A program made the position numbers and the translations under genes. A stretch of 64,000 bases of DNA. Source: Prorocentrum cordatum (lineage: Eukaryota > Sar > Dinophyceae > Prorocentrales > Prorocentraceae). Numbering within the stretch: position 1 is the stretch's first letter; the number at the start of each line of letters is the position of its first letter. Shown piece after piece: positions 43,089 to 54,299 of this stretch. Location: the NCBI GenBank assembly GCA_963575745.1, contig CAUYUJ010003025.1, positions 124,001 through 188,000 of the forward strand, read 5' to 3'. The notes beneath the pieces were generated by a model. The model made no database searches. It saw only the letters and a list, made by a program, of their open reading frames with translations, and was not told the DNA's origin.

Positions 43089-45626
43089 TATTCCCATCCC
43101 TCAGCCGCCGTCTCCTGCTCTAGCCCCATTTGTCGCGGCCCAGCAGGCACCCCACGCAGAGCAGCTTCCGCCCCCAGGGCACCCTTCATGCCATGCCAGC
43201 GCGGTTGGCCATCCATATTTCATCTCTCGCGATCTTCTGGATGACATTCCCGAGCTGGGGAGTGTACAACCCGCTCAGCACGGGTACGGCACAGAGAAGC
43301 TTGGAGAGGCCGAGACAGTTCAGCGCAGGCGACGTCAGCAAGTTACCAACCACTCGTTGGCGGCAGCGCGCAGCCCGCCCCGCCGACCAGTTCCAGACCT
43401 ACCAGCACCGCATCGTCACGAGGGGCTACGGCAGCGGCTCCTTCACCAACAATCACGAGGGCGTGGCCAACACCATCAGCAACCGCTACTGCATCAAGTG
43501 TGTGACCGCGCTCCCCCGCCCGCCGCCGAGCGTTCAAGGGCACGCTGGAGCAGTTCGCCCTCGTCGCGGAGAACTCGACTCGAATTTCATTGCTGCGGCG
43601 CTACCACTACGGCCAGGGCCCGCCAAGCACCACATCGCTCGAATCAAGAAGATCAACGAGAAGCTCAGGCGGATCTACCTGACCCAGAACGCGACGCCCA
43701 CCTGGAGCACGCCGATCTTCGGCCCAGACCTGAACGACCACGACGGCCAGGAAGGATTGCTTCCCGTCTCGCCCAGCTACGCGAGCGGCGACGCAGGCCC
43801 TACAGGAGTACATGGAGAGACCTCCGCTGCCTTCCACTTCGTGCCCGTCGTGCACGGCAGGTGCATCCTGCACTTTTTCTGGAATGCAGGGCCCCAGTAC
43901 ATCGGTGCCCATGGACAGGCCGCACGTCCCGACTACACCGCATTGCCCCACGGTCTATGCTCCCACCCTACTTCTTGCAGAGGCCGGAGGCGAACGGCCA
44001 AGGCACATCTACTCATCAATGACAACGTGCCGCGCGACCACGCCTTCCAGAATACAGCCGCCAACGACAGCTTCCCGAATGTGGTCACCGTTCTCAAGAG
44101 GACCGCCTGGGACTACGACAAGGTGGCCCTGGCCCTGCAGAAGGGCAAATACCGCAAGGAGTTCGATGGCGCGCAGGAGTTCAACTTCGGTAAGCCCAGG
44201 ACAAGATGCAGCAGTTGCTCGGGGTCCGCGCAGCGGACGAACACGGGGAGCTCATCGTGAACATCATGAAGGAGGCAGCCAACCCCCGCTTCGAGCGCCA
44301 GAAGCCCAAGCTCGGCCTACACCACCTGCTCATGAAGGAACGTCTGCGGCTGCTCCAGGCGCGCTTCAATCTCAGAGAGGAGCACATCGGGACTGACCCC
44401 AACTACGAGACCGAGTACCAGATCGAGGTCCTCGCACGTCTCCTCGAGAAGCAGAAGCAGAAGCGTGCTTCAGTGCCAGACTGGCCAGTGCCCGCAGAGA
44501 ACTTCCAGATGACCTGCCAGCCCACCTACATCACCAAGCAGAAGCCGAAGCCGACTGGCGTGGGATACGTTGACGAGCTCGCAGAGGCTCTCCTCGCGCT
44601 GGAGAGCTTCGAGTCTGTCCTCAACCACGCGTACCGCGCCGGCTTCGGCCCACTCGATCCCCACCACAGCCAGAGCCGCACCCTCGACAGGAATAACGGC
44701 AAGCCCAAGGTCTTCGGCTTGCGCGTACTCCACATGCCGCCTCCCTTCGGGCGCCGCTCCTACACGCAGCTTCTGTGCAAGTCCAAGCCGAGGCCACCTC
44801 CACCTCATGCTCACGGCTGCTGGCCCCAGTGGCGTCGCGCAGTCACACGACGCCGACAACGAGGAGGAGAAGCCTACCAGACCAAGTGCGACCCCAGGCT
44901 GAAGAAGCTGCTCACGGTGACGACCAAGCGAGGGCTGGTCTACTCTCAGCAGATCGCCTGGGATGTTTCCGCGGTCTACAGCTCGTACCCGCTGCCGCCT
45001 CAGTACAAGGTGATCAAGGCGCTCCGAGCCTGCAGGAAGATCTACGCGGACAAGTGCACAGAGGCGGGCAAGGGACACTCGCTTAATTCGACCCTCTGCT
45101 CCGAGGACGTGGGCGCCAACACCAAGTGCATTCTCACAGAGCACGGGACGTTCGAGGACCAGTTTAGTGTGGCGACGGTCCTCAACGAAGTGAAGTACCC
45201 GAAGATCAGCATGTGCCACGGCCGCAACCAGGCGAAGATCACACTGCACGCCGAGCAGGGGCCCTTGACCGACGCGGAGGCCGAGGAGGATCCCCCAGAG
45301 GAGCAGAAGCAGCCGAGCAACAACAAGGACAGCACCTCCAGAGCGCTCCCCCCTGTGGGAGCTATGGTGAAGACGGGCATGCCACCAGCGGGAGTCACGG
45401 AGGACGAGCTGGCTACATGGTGGGCAGGGCTCTGACCACGGGTTCGTGAATATGGATGGCCGACACGACTACGCCTCGCTCGGCAAGGTGATCGGCGTGC
45501 GTGGCGCTGTGATCACAATGAAGGTGCCGCTCTGAACGGCGACGGCGGGGGCCCATCCTTGCGGCCGAATCCACTGCTTTGCCCCCCAATGCCGCTCTAT
45601 CTATCTATCTATTCCCATCCCTCAGC
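43089..45626. repeat. 17-bp direct repeats flanking the 43.1-45.5 kb gene
   Basis: TATTCCCATCCCTCAGC occurs exactly at 43089-43105 and 45610-45626 and encloses the unrecognised gene. It could be a target-site duplication of an inserted element, or the shared 3' end of related introns, since it ends like an acceptor (CCCTCAG). Confidence 0.6.
43130..45535 (+). pseudogene. Unrecognised protein gene broken into several frames
   Basis: Codon use is consistently C/G-ending and the peptides look real, but the frame changes repeatedly. In order: TRGYGSGSFTNNHEGVAN and TISNRYCIKCVTA (43418-43515); RAFKGTLEQFALVAENST then RISLLRRYHYGQGP (43525-43625, another frame); AKHHIARIKKINEKLRRIYL (43621-43800, first frame again); an ambiguous stretch to 44000; FQNTAANDSFPNVVTVLKRT and KGKYRKEFDGAQEFNF (44040-44190); then a long frame from about 44194 to TGA 45433-45435. 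The long frame includes EAANPRFERQKPKLGLHHLL, PNYETEYQIEVLARLLEKQK, CRKIYADKCTEAGKGHSLNS and an acidic tail. A further peptide (ASLGKVIGVRGAVITMKVPL) ends at 45533. I recognise no family. Frame breaks may be indels in a dead copy, sequencing errors or unrecognised introns. GGTAAGCCCAG at 44189 sits at one break but would make an impossibly short intron. Confidence 0.5.
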
Positions 45627-45769
45627 GAAGACCGCCAGGACTGTGGAAAGAGGAGAGGAAGAGGACAGGGAGGAGGAAGTGCAGGAGGAGGAGGTGGAAG
45701 AGGAGATGAATGACAAGTCCTGACGGTCTCCGTGATCTGTGGCGAGCCCCGCAAGGATGCTTCACAAGC

Positions 45770-46135
45770 TACTAATGTGCTCGTTGGCACGTTTGGCGTT
45801 CTGGTGTGCACAAGCGTTGTGGTGCACGGAGGCATTGTTGCGTGCGTAGGCGCTTCGGTACACATGGCTGCTGTGGTGTACACAGGCGCTGCGGTGTACA
45901 CAAGCGCTCTGGTGCACGCAGGCAACGAGGTGTATTCAGGCGCTGTTGTGCACACGGCTGCTGCTGTTTACAGAAGCGCTGCGGTGTACGTAGGCGTTAT
46001 GGTGTTACGGTGCACACGTCTGTTGTGGTGTACGGAGGCATTGCGGTGTACACAGAAGGCGGTGTGTGTTGCACGCAGGCGTTGGGCGTTGTCGTGTACG
46101 CAGGGACTGTGGTGCACACGGGCGATTGATGCGCC
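45770..46135 (+). repeat. 18-bp tandem repeat array (six-residue unit)
   Basis: Units such as GTGTACACAGGCGCTGCG and GTGCACGCAGGCAACGAG follow one another for about 20 copies with heavy variation. The period is three-fold, so a frame starting at 45732 stays open and reads VYTGAAVYTSALVHAGNEVY. The frame drifts near 46005. Minus-strand frames are open too. Coding is possible but not supported. Confidence 0.8.
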
Positions 46136-46257
46136 GGTGGCGCGGACGCACCTTGGCGGGTGCACGCCGCGGCCGCCGTTACCGTTACCCTCCCGCCCGA
46201 CCTCCCCCCTGGGTAACGACCGTTACCCCAGAGTGAACAAAACGCTCGCATTCTCCG

Positions 46258-46842
46258 ATGCCGGTGGGTCACATGATGGACGCCATGGGCCCAGTGCTCG
46301 CGACGGCCCCTGCGCCGAAGGCGCCCGTCGGCCAGGGCGCCTACCCTCCGGGTTTCGACCTGCAGCACCTGCGGCAGACGATCCAGCGCCTCGGGCAGGG
46401 TCCCGAGCAGGCCCACGGGATGGGGACTGTGGACAGCGCGGCGAAACTTGCCCCGACGGGGCTTGTCGGCCAGGGCTTCCTCCCTCCAGATTACGACCTC
46501 CAGCACCTTTGGGAGACGCTCAACCGACTCGTGCAGACGGCCGAGGGGGCGAAGAAAGCGGCGTCACTGTCCCACGAGTCCCTCACGAACGCCATGGCCT
46601 CCGGGGAGCAGGCGGCCAGGCACGATCGGCCCTGGATTCGGCTCCACTCGACGGGGCAGACACCCGATCACCCGAAGGGTTGGGGGGTCATACCCGCCCG
46701 CGGGGGCCCCCAGATCGAGCCCTCGGGGCAGGGGGATGGGACGGGAAAGTCCCTCACCCCCCTCCCACGCCCCCCCTTCGCCGTCCCCCCTGGTCCTCGC
46801 TTGGGAAAGAGGCACGAGGGAAGAGGGGCGAGGGGACTCGGA
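46258..46842 (+). CDS. Small ORF with two copies of a ~45-residue repeat
   Basis: ATG at 46258 (MPVGHMMDAMGPVLATA). Two repeats follow: VGQGAYPPGFDLQHLRQTIQ and VGQGFLPPDYDLQHLWETLN, each followed by RL.Q. The conservation of PP..(F/Y)DLQHL.(E/Q)T between repeats that differ in DNA suggests selection at protein level at some time. Downstream the frame runs through Pro/Gly-rich sequence into a dispersed repeat (46850) and a GGA tract, so the true end, or a splice donor, lies before about 46842. Family unknown. Confidence 0.35.
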
Positions 46843-47215
46843 CAAGGTAGGCACGCTCGCGACATATCTGACATCTTACCCTTTCCACCCATCCCTTCCC
46901 ATGGCGTTTGTTGTTCTATATCCGCGGACGCCTGTCATAACGGACCTGGAATTCCAAAAAGGATCCCATTGTATCATGCGCAATCGAAAACAAAGCTGCG
47001 CACACGGGAGGCGGAAGAGGAGGAGGAGGAGAAGGAGGAAGAGGAGGAGGAGGTGGCTGATGCGCAGGAGGAATAGGAGGAGGACGACGACGAGGAGGAG
47101 GAGGAAGAGGGGGAGGAGGGGGAGGAAGAGGAGGAGGAGGAGGAGGAGGAGGAGGAGGAGGAGGAGGAGGAAGAGCAGGAGGATGAAGGAAGACGAGGAG
47201 GAGGATGAAGGAGGA
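46843..47215 (+). repeat. Dispersed repeat copy 2 followed by GGA tract
   Basis: 46850-46985 parallels 36478-36620: AGGCACGCTCGCGACATATC, TGACATCTTACC, CCCATGGCGTTTG, CATTGTATCATGCG. From 47008 to 47215 GGA/GAG triplets follow. The frames through the tract are artefacts. Confidence 0.6.
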
Positions 47216-47739
47216 GGACGAACAGCAGCAGCAGGAGCTGGTGTGGAAGGAGCGGGTGGAGCTGGAGAACAGGGGGGAAGGCGAATCAGAGAAGGGGGGC
47301 GACAATGATGAAACAATGATCGAATTCAGAAAAGTGGCCCGCGCTAGGGCAGGAGCGCTATTCTTGACGACGGGAGCAAAGCGCCGATCCGAAAATGAGG
47401 CCCAAGCTGCAGCAATAGCGTTGTTTTGAAACATTGAAAACAGTCGGATTGGAAACAACCAGATTGAACAACGATGGTTGAAATTCTGTGTTTTCGAAGA
47501 CAGTGCACAAAAAGGACCGGCTATCTTCCGAACATGTTCAGGGGAGAGAGGAGAGTAGTACGTATCCATATTGTAAATGGTTGGTGCCTCCTGAGGGCCA
47601 TAGGTTGCAAGCGGGTCTCTGCCTGGCGAAAGACTGGCACAGCTGGCCTTCACTGGGGCTTAGCTCGGCTAGGTGCCTAGCACGCTTTTCCCCAAGCCGT
47701 GTTTGCACTTAGGAGTTTGTTTTTGTGTTGTTCAGGGAT

Positions 47740-48070
47740 TGGACGGGTCCGTCGAGGTTTCGTCGTGTCGCTGCCCGTTGCTGCCTCGTTGCCGCCCATT
47801 TGGATGGGTCCTTCGAGGTTTCGCCGCGTCGCAACCCGTTGTCGTCTTGTTGCCGCTTCATTGCAAACTCGTTGCTGCCCACTTGAGGGGTCCGTCGAGG
47901 TTTAGCCGCTCGCCTCCTTACCGCCTCGATGCCGTCTAGGTGCCACAAACTTGGATGGGTCCTTCGAGGTTTCGCCGCCCGTTGCCGCCATGTTGCGGCC
48001 TCGTTGCCACCCACTTGGGCGGTCGGTCGAGATTTGATCGCGTCGCCGCCCGAGTTCGCCTCTTTGCCGC
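47740..48070 (+). repeat. 58-84 bp tandem repeat, five copies
   Basis: GGGTCC(G/T)TCGAGGTTT marks units near 47746, 47805, 47889 and 47956, with a diverged fifth (GGTCGGTCGAGATTTG) near 48022. Between marks the sequence is GTTGCCGCC/TCGTTGCC-rich. Confidence 0.75.
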
Positions 48071-48869
48071 TCTTCAGATGTCCGTTGAGACTGCGTCACA
48101 TAGCTTTCACCGCGTAGCTTGCACCACATTGCTTATACTACATAACGTGCGCCACGTAGGCTGCCTCACACAGCTTACACATCCTCAGTGCAACAACTTA
48201 CCATACGAGGCCCTTGCTGGCTAACATGTTTTTTTCAGGTGGTCCTTTCGTAGGTTCGCTAACCGCCCCCATCCCCAAACTTCAGATGTGTCTTACAGGT
48301 CAGCGTGTAAGGCATATGGGCAGTTCGATTATGCTCATTGGCCAACAAACCATCCCTGCCCTTGAGCTTGAAGAAGAGGTAGTCCAGGGTCATGATTCGG
48401 GGTGGGGAGCTTCGATGACTCACCATCCTCTTCCCCCTCACAGCTTGTCATCTCTGAATGACGCAAGTGGCCCGTGGGACGAACGCCAGCAAGCCGTTGG
48501 GCGTGGCCGGAGCGCGCCAATTCCTGGGCTGATCAAGGCACGCAGACATGGTCTCGCGACTGCCAAGCGCCGAGCTGCCCCCTGAGGCTTGGGGAGACGC
48601 GGAGGGCTTCTGGCCTCCGAGGTCGGTGGGCGGACGGGGGGGGAGAGGAAGGAAGGTTCTGCAACTATGCATTTGCACATCCATGTCGAAGGTTGGGGGG
48701 TGAGATCGAAGTGAAACGGAGCCCGTTGACCGGGACGTCGGTTGAGGTTTCGACTCGTGTCGTGCGTGGTGCGCGTGCGGGAGAGGCGAAGTTGCGCGAG
48801 GACGAGACATTTCTTGCCTTGTTAGGGCATGCTTCCATGCTATTTGCTTCGCCCCCCCCCCCCCCCGAG
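48071..48869. other. No gene seen
   Basis: Unique, moderately GC-rich. Opposing frames near 48450-48680 have no recognisable motif. A 15-C run lies at 48853-48867. Confidence 0.35.
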
Positions 48870-49465
48870 CGGATGGTGCCCCCGCGGTTGTCCCAGTGTT
48901 GTCCCAGTGGTTGTCCCGTGGTCCCCTGGTTGTCTTGTGGTTGTCTTGTGGTTGTCCTGTGGTTGACCGGTGGCTGTTCTGCGGTTGTCCCGCGATTTTT
49001 CCGTGATTGGCCCGTGGCTCCTCCGTAGTTGGTCCGCGGTTGTCACGCAGTTGTTCCATGTCCTTCCTGTAGTTGTCCAGTGGTGATTCTCCCGAGCTTG
49101 CCCCGTGGATATTCTGGGTGTTGTGTGGTTGTCCCGCGGTTGGTGCGTGGTTGTCCTTGAGGTTGTCCTGCGGTTGTCCTACAGTCGACCCGCATAGTAA
49201 GGATGGGCAACCTTCCCAAGGGTAACCTTGCATCCTTGCCTCCTCGGCCCATCCTTGGCCACTTTCGTTGGCCGCGCTCGAAAAGCTTCGAAGTGGGCGT
49301 CCAAGGCCCTTGCATCCTTATCGCGCATCCTTCTGATACGGGCCGGCTGTATGGTTGTCCCGCGTTTGTTTCGTGGTTGTATCAAGCTTGCCCCGTGGTT
49401 GTCATGTGGTTGGTCCTGCGGTTGTCTCGTGGTGGCTCCGTGGTTTTACCGCGGTCTTTGTTTTG
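48870..49465 (+). repeat. 11-bp periodic GTGGTTGTCC minisatellite in two blocks
   Basis: GTGGTTGTCCC/GTGGTTGTCTT units, mostly 11 bp apart, fill 48885-49195 and 49345-49460. A non-periodic insert (49196-49345; AAGGATGGGCAACCTTCCCA) lies between. The minus strand reads Gln-Pro-Gln-Asp-Asn-rich frames, which are artefacts. Confidence 0.85.
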
Positions 49466-50929
49466 GCATTCAGAGAACAATGCCATTTCACCGTTGTTGT
49501 TCTCGCTAGGTTGGGGCCCTTTGGTCTACAATTCATCCAGGTTGATTAGGATAGGATTGGTATGGTTCGCGTCGGGTGAGGGGGGATGGGAGCAGGAGTA
49601 AGGGGATAGAAGGTACTAGCAAGACCAACCTATAGTGAAATTGATAGATATCACGACCAATACGCATGTTCATGCCGAGACGATTGCGAGTTGCACCGAT
49701 CAGTCGTCAAATTGAAGACAGGCAGCTCGGTCGAAAGACAGGTCGATCTATGGTTTGGTAGCAGTGCCAGTGGAAAGATAGGGAGATCGATAGATAGATG
49801 TCGATATCGTTAGATAGATCGTGAATTCGATCCGGCGCCAATCGCAAGCCGAAAGCTGCGCCAATCCCCTAGGCCCCAACCTCCTCGGGTGGCCCTATCG
49901 GTATGCATATTCGATTCCCTCATCTCCATCCTCCTTCTCCTTCCCTTGCTCCTCATCTCCCCCCTCCCCTTCCCCTTGCGTGCTGACCATTGTCAAGGTG
50001 GCATGCCGGCGTCCAGATACTCTCAAGTGTTGTGATGCTCACAGGCTGTTCCCTACCGAGTAGCCCCTCGATGCGCTACGCCTGTCCCAGTTACCCATCA
50101 ATATCTGAGCATTGGTCGCTAGCCAATTCCTGCAATTCGCCCCTGATTTTCCACGCTGGCTCAACAATTCCTGCTCTCTGCACGCTCGCCCGCCCCCTTC
50201 CCCAGCCATCACCAAAACCTTTAGCCATTATTTGTCATTCTGCATGTGGCTGGCATGTCTTTGTCTCCCGTTCATTTAGCGGCCGATTCTTCAACTCTCG
50301 GTTACGTTTCGATTGTTGTTGAACTAATCACAGTTCGCCAGCAGCTAGGGTTTGGCATCCCGTTTGCTTGCCTTTCGCTTGATTTCTCATTGACTGTGTA
50401 TTACTTTGTACGCTTGACTTCAGCCTGCTCGTTATTCCCAAAGCGCCTCTCACACTAATGTGTACGCTCATACTTTGTTCGAGTTATTCTCTTGCGCGCA
50501 GCAATGCGCATCTTATGTGGTTCCCGCTTACCGTCGCCTGTCTCTTTCAATGCTTCAGAGAGTTGGAAGTCGCTACGATACTTTCCGTTTTATGTTGCGC
50601 CCTTGTCTCACGCAGAAGAAGTTCTGCATTTGGAATCGTCAGTGGCAGTTGATGTCGATGTGCGTTGCATGGTTCTAACATGTTTCGTGTCTCGTCTCTT
50701 TCGGGTGACTCGAACATGTGTGATCCTCCCGTTCCCGCAGACTCGCTCGAGTACGTTTTTATTTGCCTCACTTACACTGATACGCAATTATCCTCGTTGC
50801 CGAGCTGGGGATTATTGCGAGGGCCTTACGGCTGGTGCCGCCGACCCTGAAGGGGGACGACGACGACGGCGGCGACGACGACGACGACAACGCTGACGTC
50901 GTTCAGAGTCCTCAGGGATACTTCTTGGG
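49466..50929. other. Unique sequence, no recognisable gene
   Basis: Less GC-rich than average. A weak GATAGAT/AGATCGA patchwork occupies 49640-49830. 50250-50800 has short frames on the plus strand without motifs. A GACGACGACG tract lies at 50857-50890. Confidence 0.4.
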
Positions 50930-51075
50930 GTCTCGTCGGAGCGCTCTCGGAGGCCTCTGGAGGGCAGTTTTGGGGCCTCTTGGAAGCCACTTGGAAGCCT
51001 CTCGGGAGCCTCTTGGGGTGGGAGCCTTTGGAGGGCCTCCTGGGGGCCCTTTGGACCGTCTTGGGTGCCTCTTCC
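50930..51075 (+). repeat. Short copy of the 10-11 bp periodic repeat
   Basis: GGCCTCTTGGAAGCC, CCTCTTGGGG and ACCGTCTTGGGTGCC units in plus orientation, then C-rich sequence to 51150. Confidence 0.65.
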
Positions 51076-51358
51076 CCTGTAACGCCCCCCCCCAGGACGC
51101 CTCCCCTGGGAATTTCCCCGAGACCCCCCCTCGGACCCCACCCCCCCGTGGCGGGCACGGGATTAAAGGTTGACGATACTTTTGTTGATGTAGAGTCGGA
51201 CCTTCACACGATGCCCGTCTTCTGGAAAGGTAATGAAGTGCGACACGCAGTGGTTCAAGTTAATACGCAGCCCTCGATGTTGATCCTGGCATTCTTCGGG
51301 GGAGGTGCCGGACGAGGGAAGGGTGGGTTAGCTCGCACTGATGCCCCTGCTCCCACAG

Positions 51359-51540
51359 GTACCGCTGGGGCAAGGGTGTCTCGCTCTTCGGCAGCAGCAT
51401 GCCGCCCGAGGCCACGCTGACCGCGTCTGTGCGGCCCCTTAGCGGTGTTTGCGCCACGGACGGCTCGCCCAGGTGTCCTACGAAGCTGGGTCTGCCCGCG
51501 CGGAGGCCTCGTGCTGGTCGCGAGCGCGGCGGCTTCCTGT
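51359..51540 (+). CDS. Possible exon after a strong acceptor
   Basis: CTGCTCCCACAG (51347-51358) is an excellent acceptor. The frame YRWGKGVSLFGSSMPPEATL then TASVRPLSGV begins directly after it and stays open to a TGA at 51539. It is basic and unrecognised further on. No donor was fixed. Confidence 0.25.
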
Positions 51541-53139
51541 GATCAGTTGTGGCAGGCTCGCAGCTCGTCCCGCGCCGCCTCAGGTGGACGGGGTTGCCGC
51601 CGCGCCGTGGTATGCGTCGCTGGCCCTGCAGGCTGGACGATGCTGGCGGGTACGGGTCGGGTGGTCGTGGGCCAACCGCGGCAGGGTCAAGCCAGGATTG
51701 CCGATGCGTGCAGCAACGGCGCGGTGCGGTACGCGCCCTGAGCGACTCGAGGCCTGGCTGGCGCTCGTATGTGCCGTCGCGCGCATCGCGCCACCATTGG
51801 ATCATCCCTGCAGTGAGGTCTCCCCATGCACGGGGTGCATCCCGAGCGGCAAAAGAACGGCTCGACGGTGATGGCTTGCAGTTAGGGGCTGAGGTGGAGG
51901 ATGAGGATGAGACGGAGGATGAATGCGATAGAGGAAGAAGAGGATGAGTAGGAACGAGGGGGGTGAGGCGGAAGAGGACAGAGGATGGGCCAGTTGCCAC
52001 TTACACTCCCTCGAGCGTTGGTCGATTTGGGTTCACCATGGGTCGGGTCAGCCGAAGCATGTGTAAGAAGTGTTTTTGCAGTTCCAATTTTGGCAAGGGT
52101 TCCTCTTGCTGCATGCGCTTGCAGAAGCGAAACACCTTGTCATCTTACGCTACCTTCGATTCATGAATGGAGAGGAGGACAGAAGGAGGGGACACTATTT
52201 GGACTCAGCCTGTCGTTACACCTATTGCATGCCGTCTGAGAGATGGTGAAAGAGGAGGCAGGGAGAGGAGGGACGCGGAGATATGAAGACGTGGAAGGAG
52301 GGAGGGAGGACGGATGAACTTTGGCCGCCGCGTTATGGCCACGAACCACAGGCAAGTGAATAGACAGTTGCACATCAACCTGGAAGAGGGAGCCACGGGA
52401 CACCGCGTTGGCCTCCCTGGGCGCCAGCGCTCTTGGCGGTGGCGGCCTTTCCTCTGGCCCACCCCATCTGCGTTCGGCCCCAGGAGTCTCCCGGAGACAG
52501 CTGGGGCAGGTGGTTGTTCGACATGTCCTGGATCAGCCCTGGAAAAGCCCATTGACAAACAAATTATCCAGGATCCCGCAAATGGTTTGAAGTCATGGTG
52601 GTCAAAAAGCTGGTGACCAGGTAATAGTGATGGTGGGGTATATATCCAGCACAACCTGGCTGTTCAGCGGCACCCGTCCTGAAACACCCATGAGAAAGTA
52701 CGTTGTTCAGGAGATTTGTTGCTAAACCCTGTCAACGGCACTGGCGACTGTGAGGGGGGCATTTTCTGATCACCTTGTTTGTTCGAGAGATTTGTCTGCG
52801 CAGCCATGGAAAAGCATGTGAACGTTAGGGGGCATTTCATGAACAACTAAGTTGTTCAAGTTCTTCTCCGGGAAGTCCCGCCGACTACTTTCCTCAGACC
52901 GTTCAAGGCAGGTCAAGAACACTCAAATCACGTTTTCGCCCCCTGCCCATGTTGTGACCCGGAAAGCAGCCTGCGGCGCTCGCGAGAGCGCTGCCCGACA
53001 TTGAGCTACAACACCCCGCCCATGCTCGAATGCTGCCCGCTCGGGGATTGGCTGGGGGTTGTAGCACAATGTAGTTCTGATGCGCAATGTTCTTTGCATG
53101 GTGGGGGAGGTCTGAGGTAGAGGAGGGATGAGGTGGCGC
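51541..53139. other. No recognisable gene
   Basis: Opposing frames at 51450-52000. GA-rich patches at 51880-51960 and 52240-52310. Unique A/T-richer sequence from 52560 to 52930. None could be assigned. Confidence 0.35.
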
Positions 53140-53665
53140 AGGAGAAGGAGGGGAGGAGTAGGAGGAAGAGAGTGAAAAGGAGGAGGAGCTGGAGTAGGAT
53201 GAGGAGGACGGGGTCTAGAAGGAGGAGGGCAGGATGGTGATGGTGGTGGTGGTTGCCACTGCATGAGGATGGTGGGGTCCCGAGCAGAGCGCCGCGCACT
53301 GCTTAGAAGCGTGTCCAAATGCAAGCGTGTGAGCCCACGAGGGCCCACGCCCCACGAACGTCCTGCGCAACGGAATGGCGTGCACAGGGCGCCGAGGGAT
53401 TTGCCGTGAAATCTGTCCCCCCAGGGCCGCATCGAAAACTTCGAGGTGAATTGTATTGTCGTTCAAGGAGGAAGCGGAGGGGAGGGAGGGAGTGGAGGGA
53501 GGGAGCGGATGGTGGAAAAGAAAGGGAACGATGATGACCGAGGCATGAGAGGAGGGAGGGAAAGGGGAGCAGGGAATAAGGAGTAAAGGGGTGAAGGGGG
53601 AGGAGGGATGAGGGAGGAACAGGGGAAGGATAATCATGGAGGGAGGAGGGGGGATTTCCGGGAGA
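53140..53665. repeat. GGA/GAGG-rich purine patches
   Basis: 53140-53240 and 53465-53660 are imperfect GGAGGA/GGGAGG. The stretch between is unique. Minus-strand Pro/Ser/Leu frames are compositional. Confidence 0.7.
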
Positions 53666-54044
53666 GAACAATGTGGCAAACATGAGTTTTTTAAAGGTCC
53701 TTCCGCCATCGCACCGCACCCCTGGGAGGGGCGGTAGTCTGGGGTCGTCCATTGCTTGTGTTGCAGTCGCTGTCGTGTTGCGCGCGGCCTAGATTGTGCC
53801 GATGTCATCCGGGCGGGTTGGGGCCGTGTGATTGCCTCCAGGCTGCGCCCGCTGGACGTGTCCCTTGGCGTCCAGTGGTGGCGCGCAGAAGTTGTTTGTG
53901 CGCGGTGCCCGGTCGCGTGCTGTGGCTTCCTGGGAATTCACTTGTACCCTGCGCAATGTACATTGGGCTCGGTGCGCGATTTCCTTCAGCGTTGTATTCC
54001 TTTGCGGTTCGGCGGTGACGGTGTCCCGCTGTCATTGCATATGA

Positions 54045-54165
54045 CGTCAAAGCTAATATAAGCAATACTAGTAATATGCATCTTTTAATATTAGTAATAG
54101 TAATCATGAGAATAGTAATTCTAAAGCTAAACTAATAATAGTAATACGAATGATAATAATCGCGT
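54045..54165 (+). repeat. A/T-rich island with TAGTAA/AATAGT words
   Basis: About 120 bp at far lower GC than the surroundings, made of TAATATTAGTAATAGTAAT-like words with GAATGATAATAAT at the end. Confidence 0.8.
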
Positions 54166-54299
54166 GTGTGTTTTATCATCAGTGCAGCCGCCCTCACCCC
54201 CAGGATAAATACCGCCGCCGCCGCGGATGAGGGAAGGGGCATCAATAGCGAGGGAGGAGGGAGAATGCGGAGGGAGGGAGGGGGGGAGGAACGGGAAAG

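Noticed and set aside
46916-47653. Minus-strand 245-codon Pro/Ser frame
   Set aside because: Its middle is the GGA tract, and the ordinary-looking ends carry no recognisable motif.
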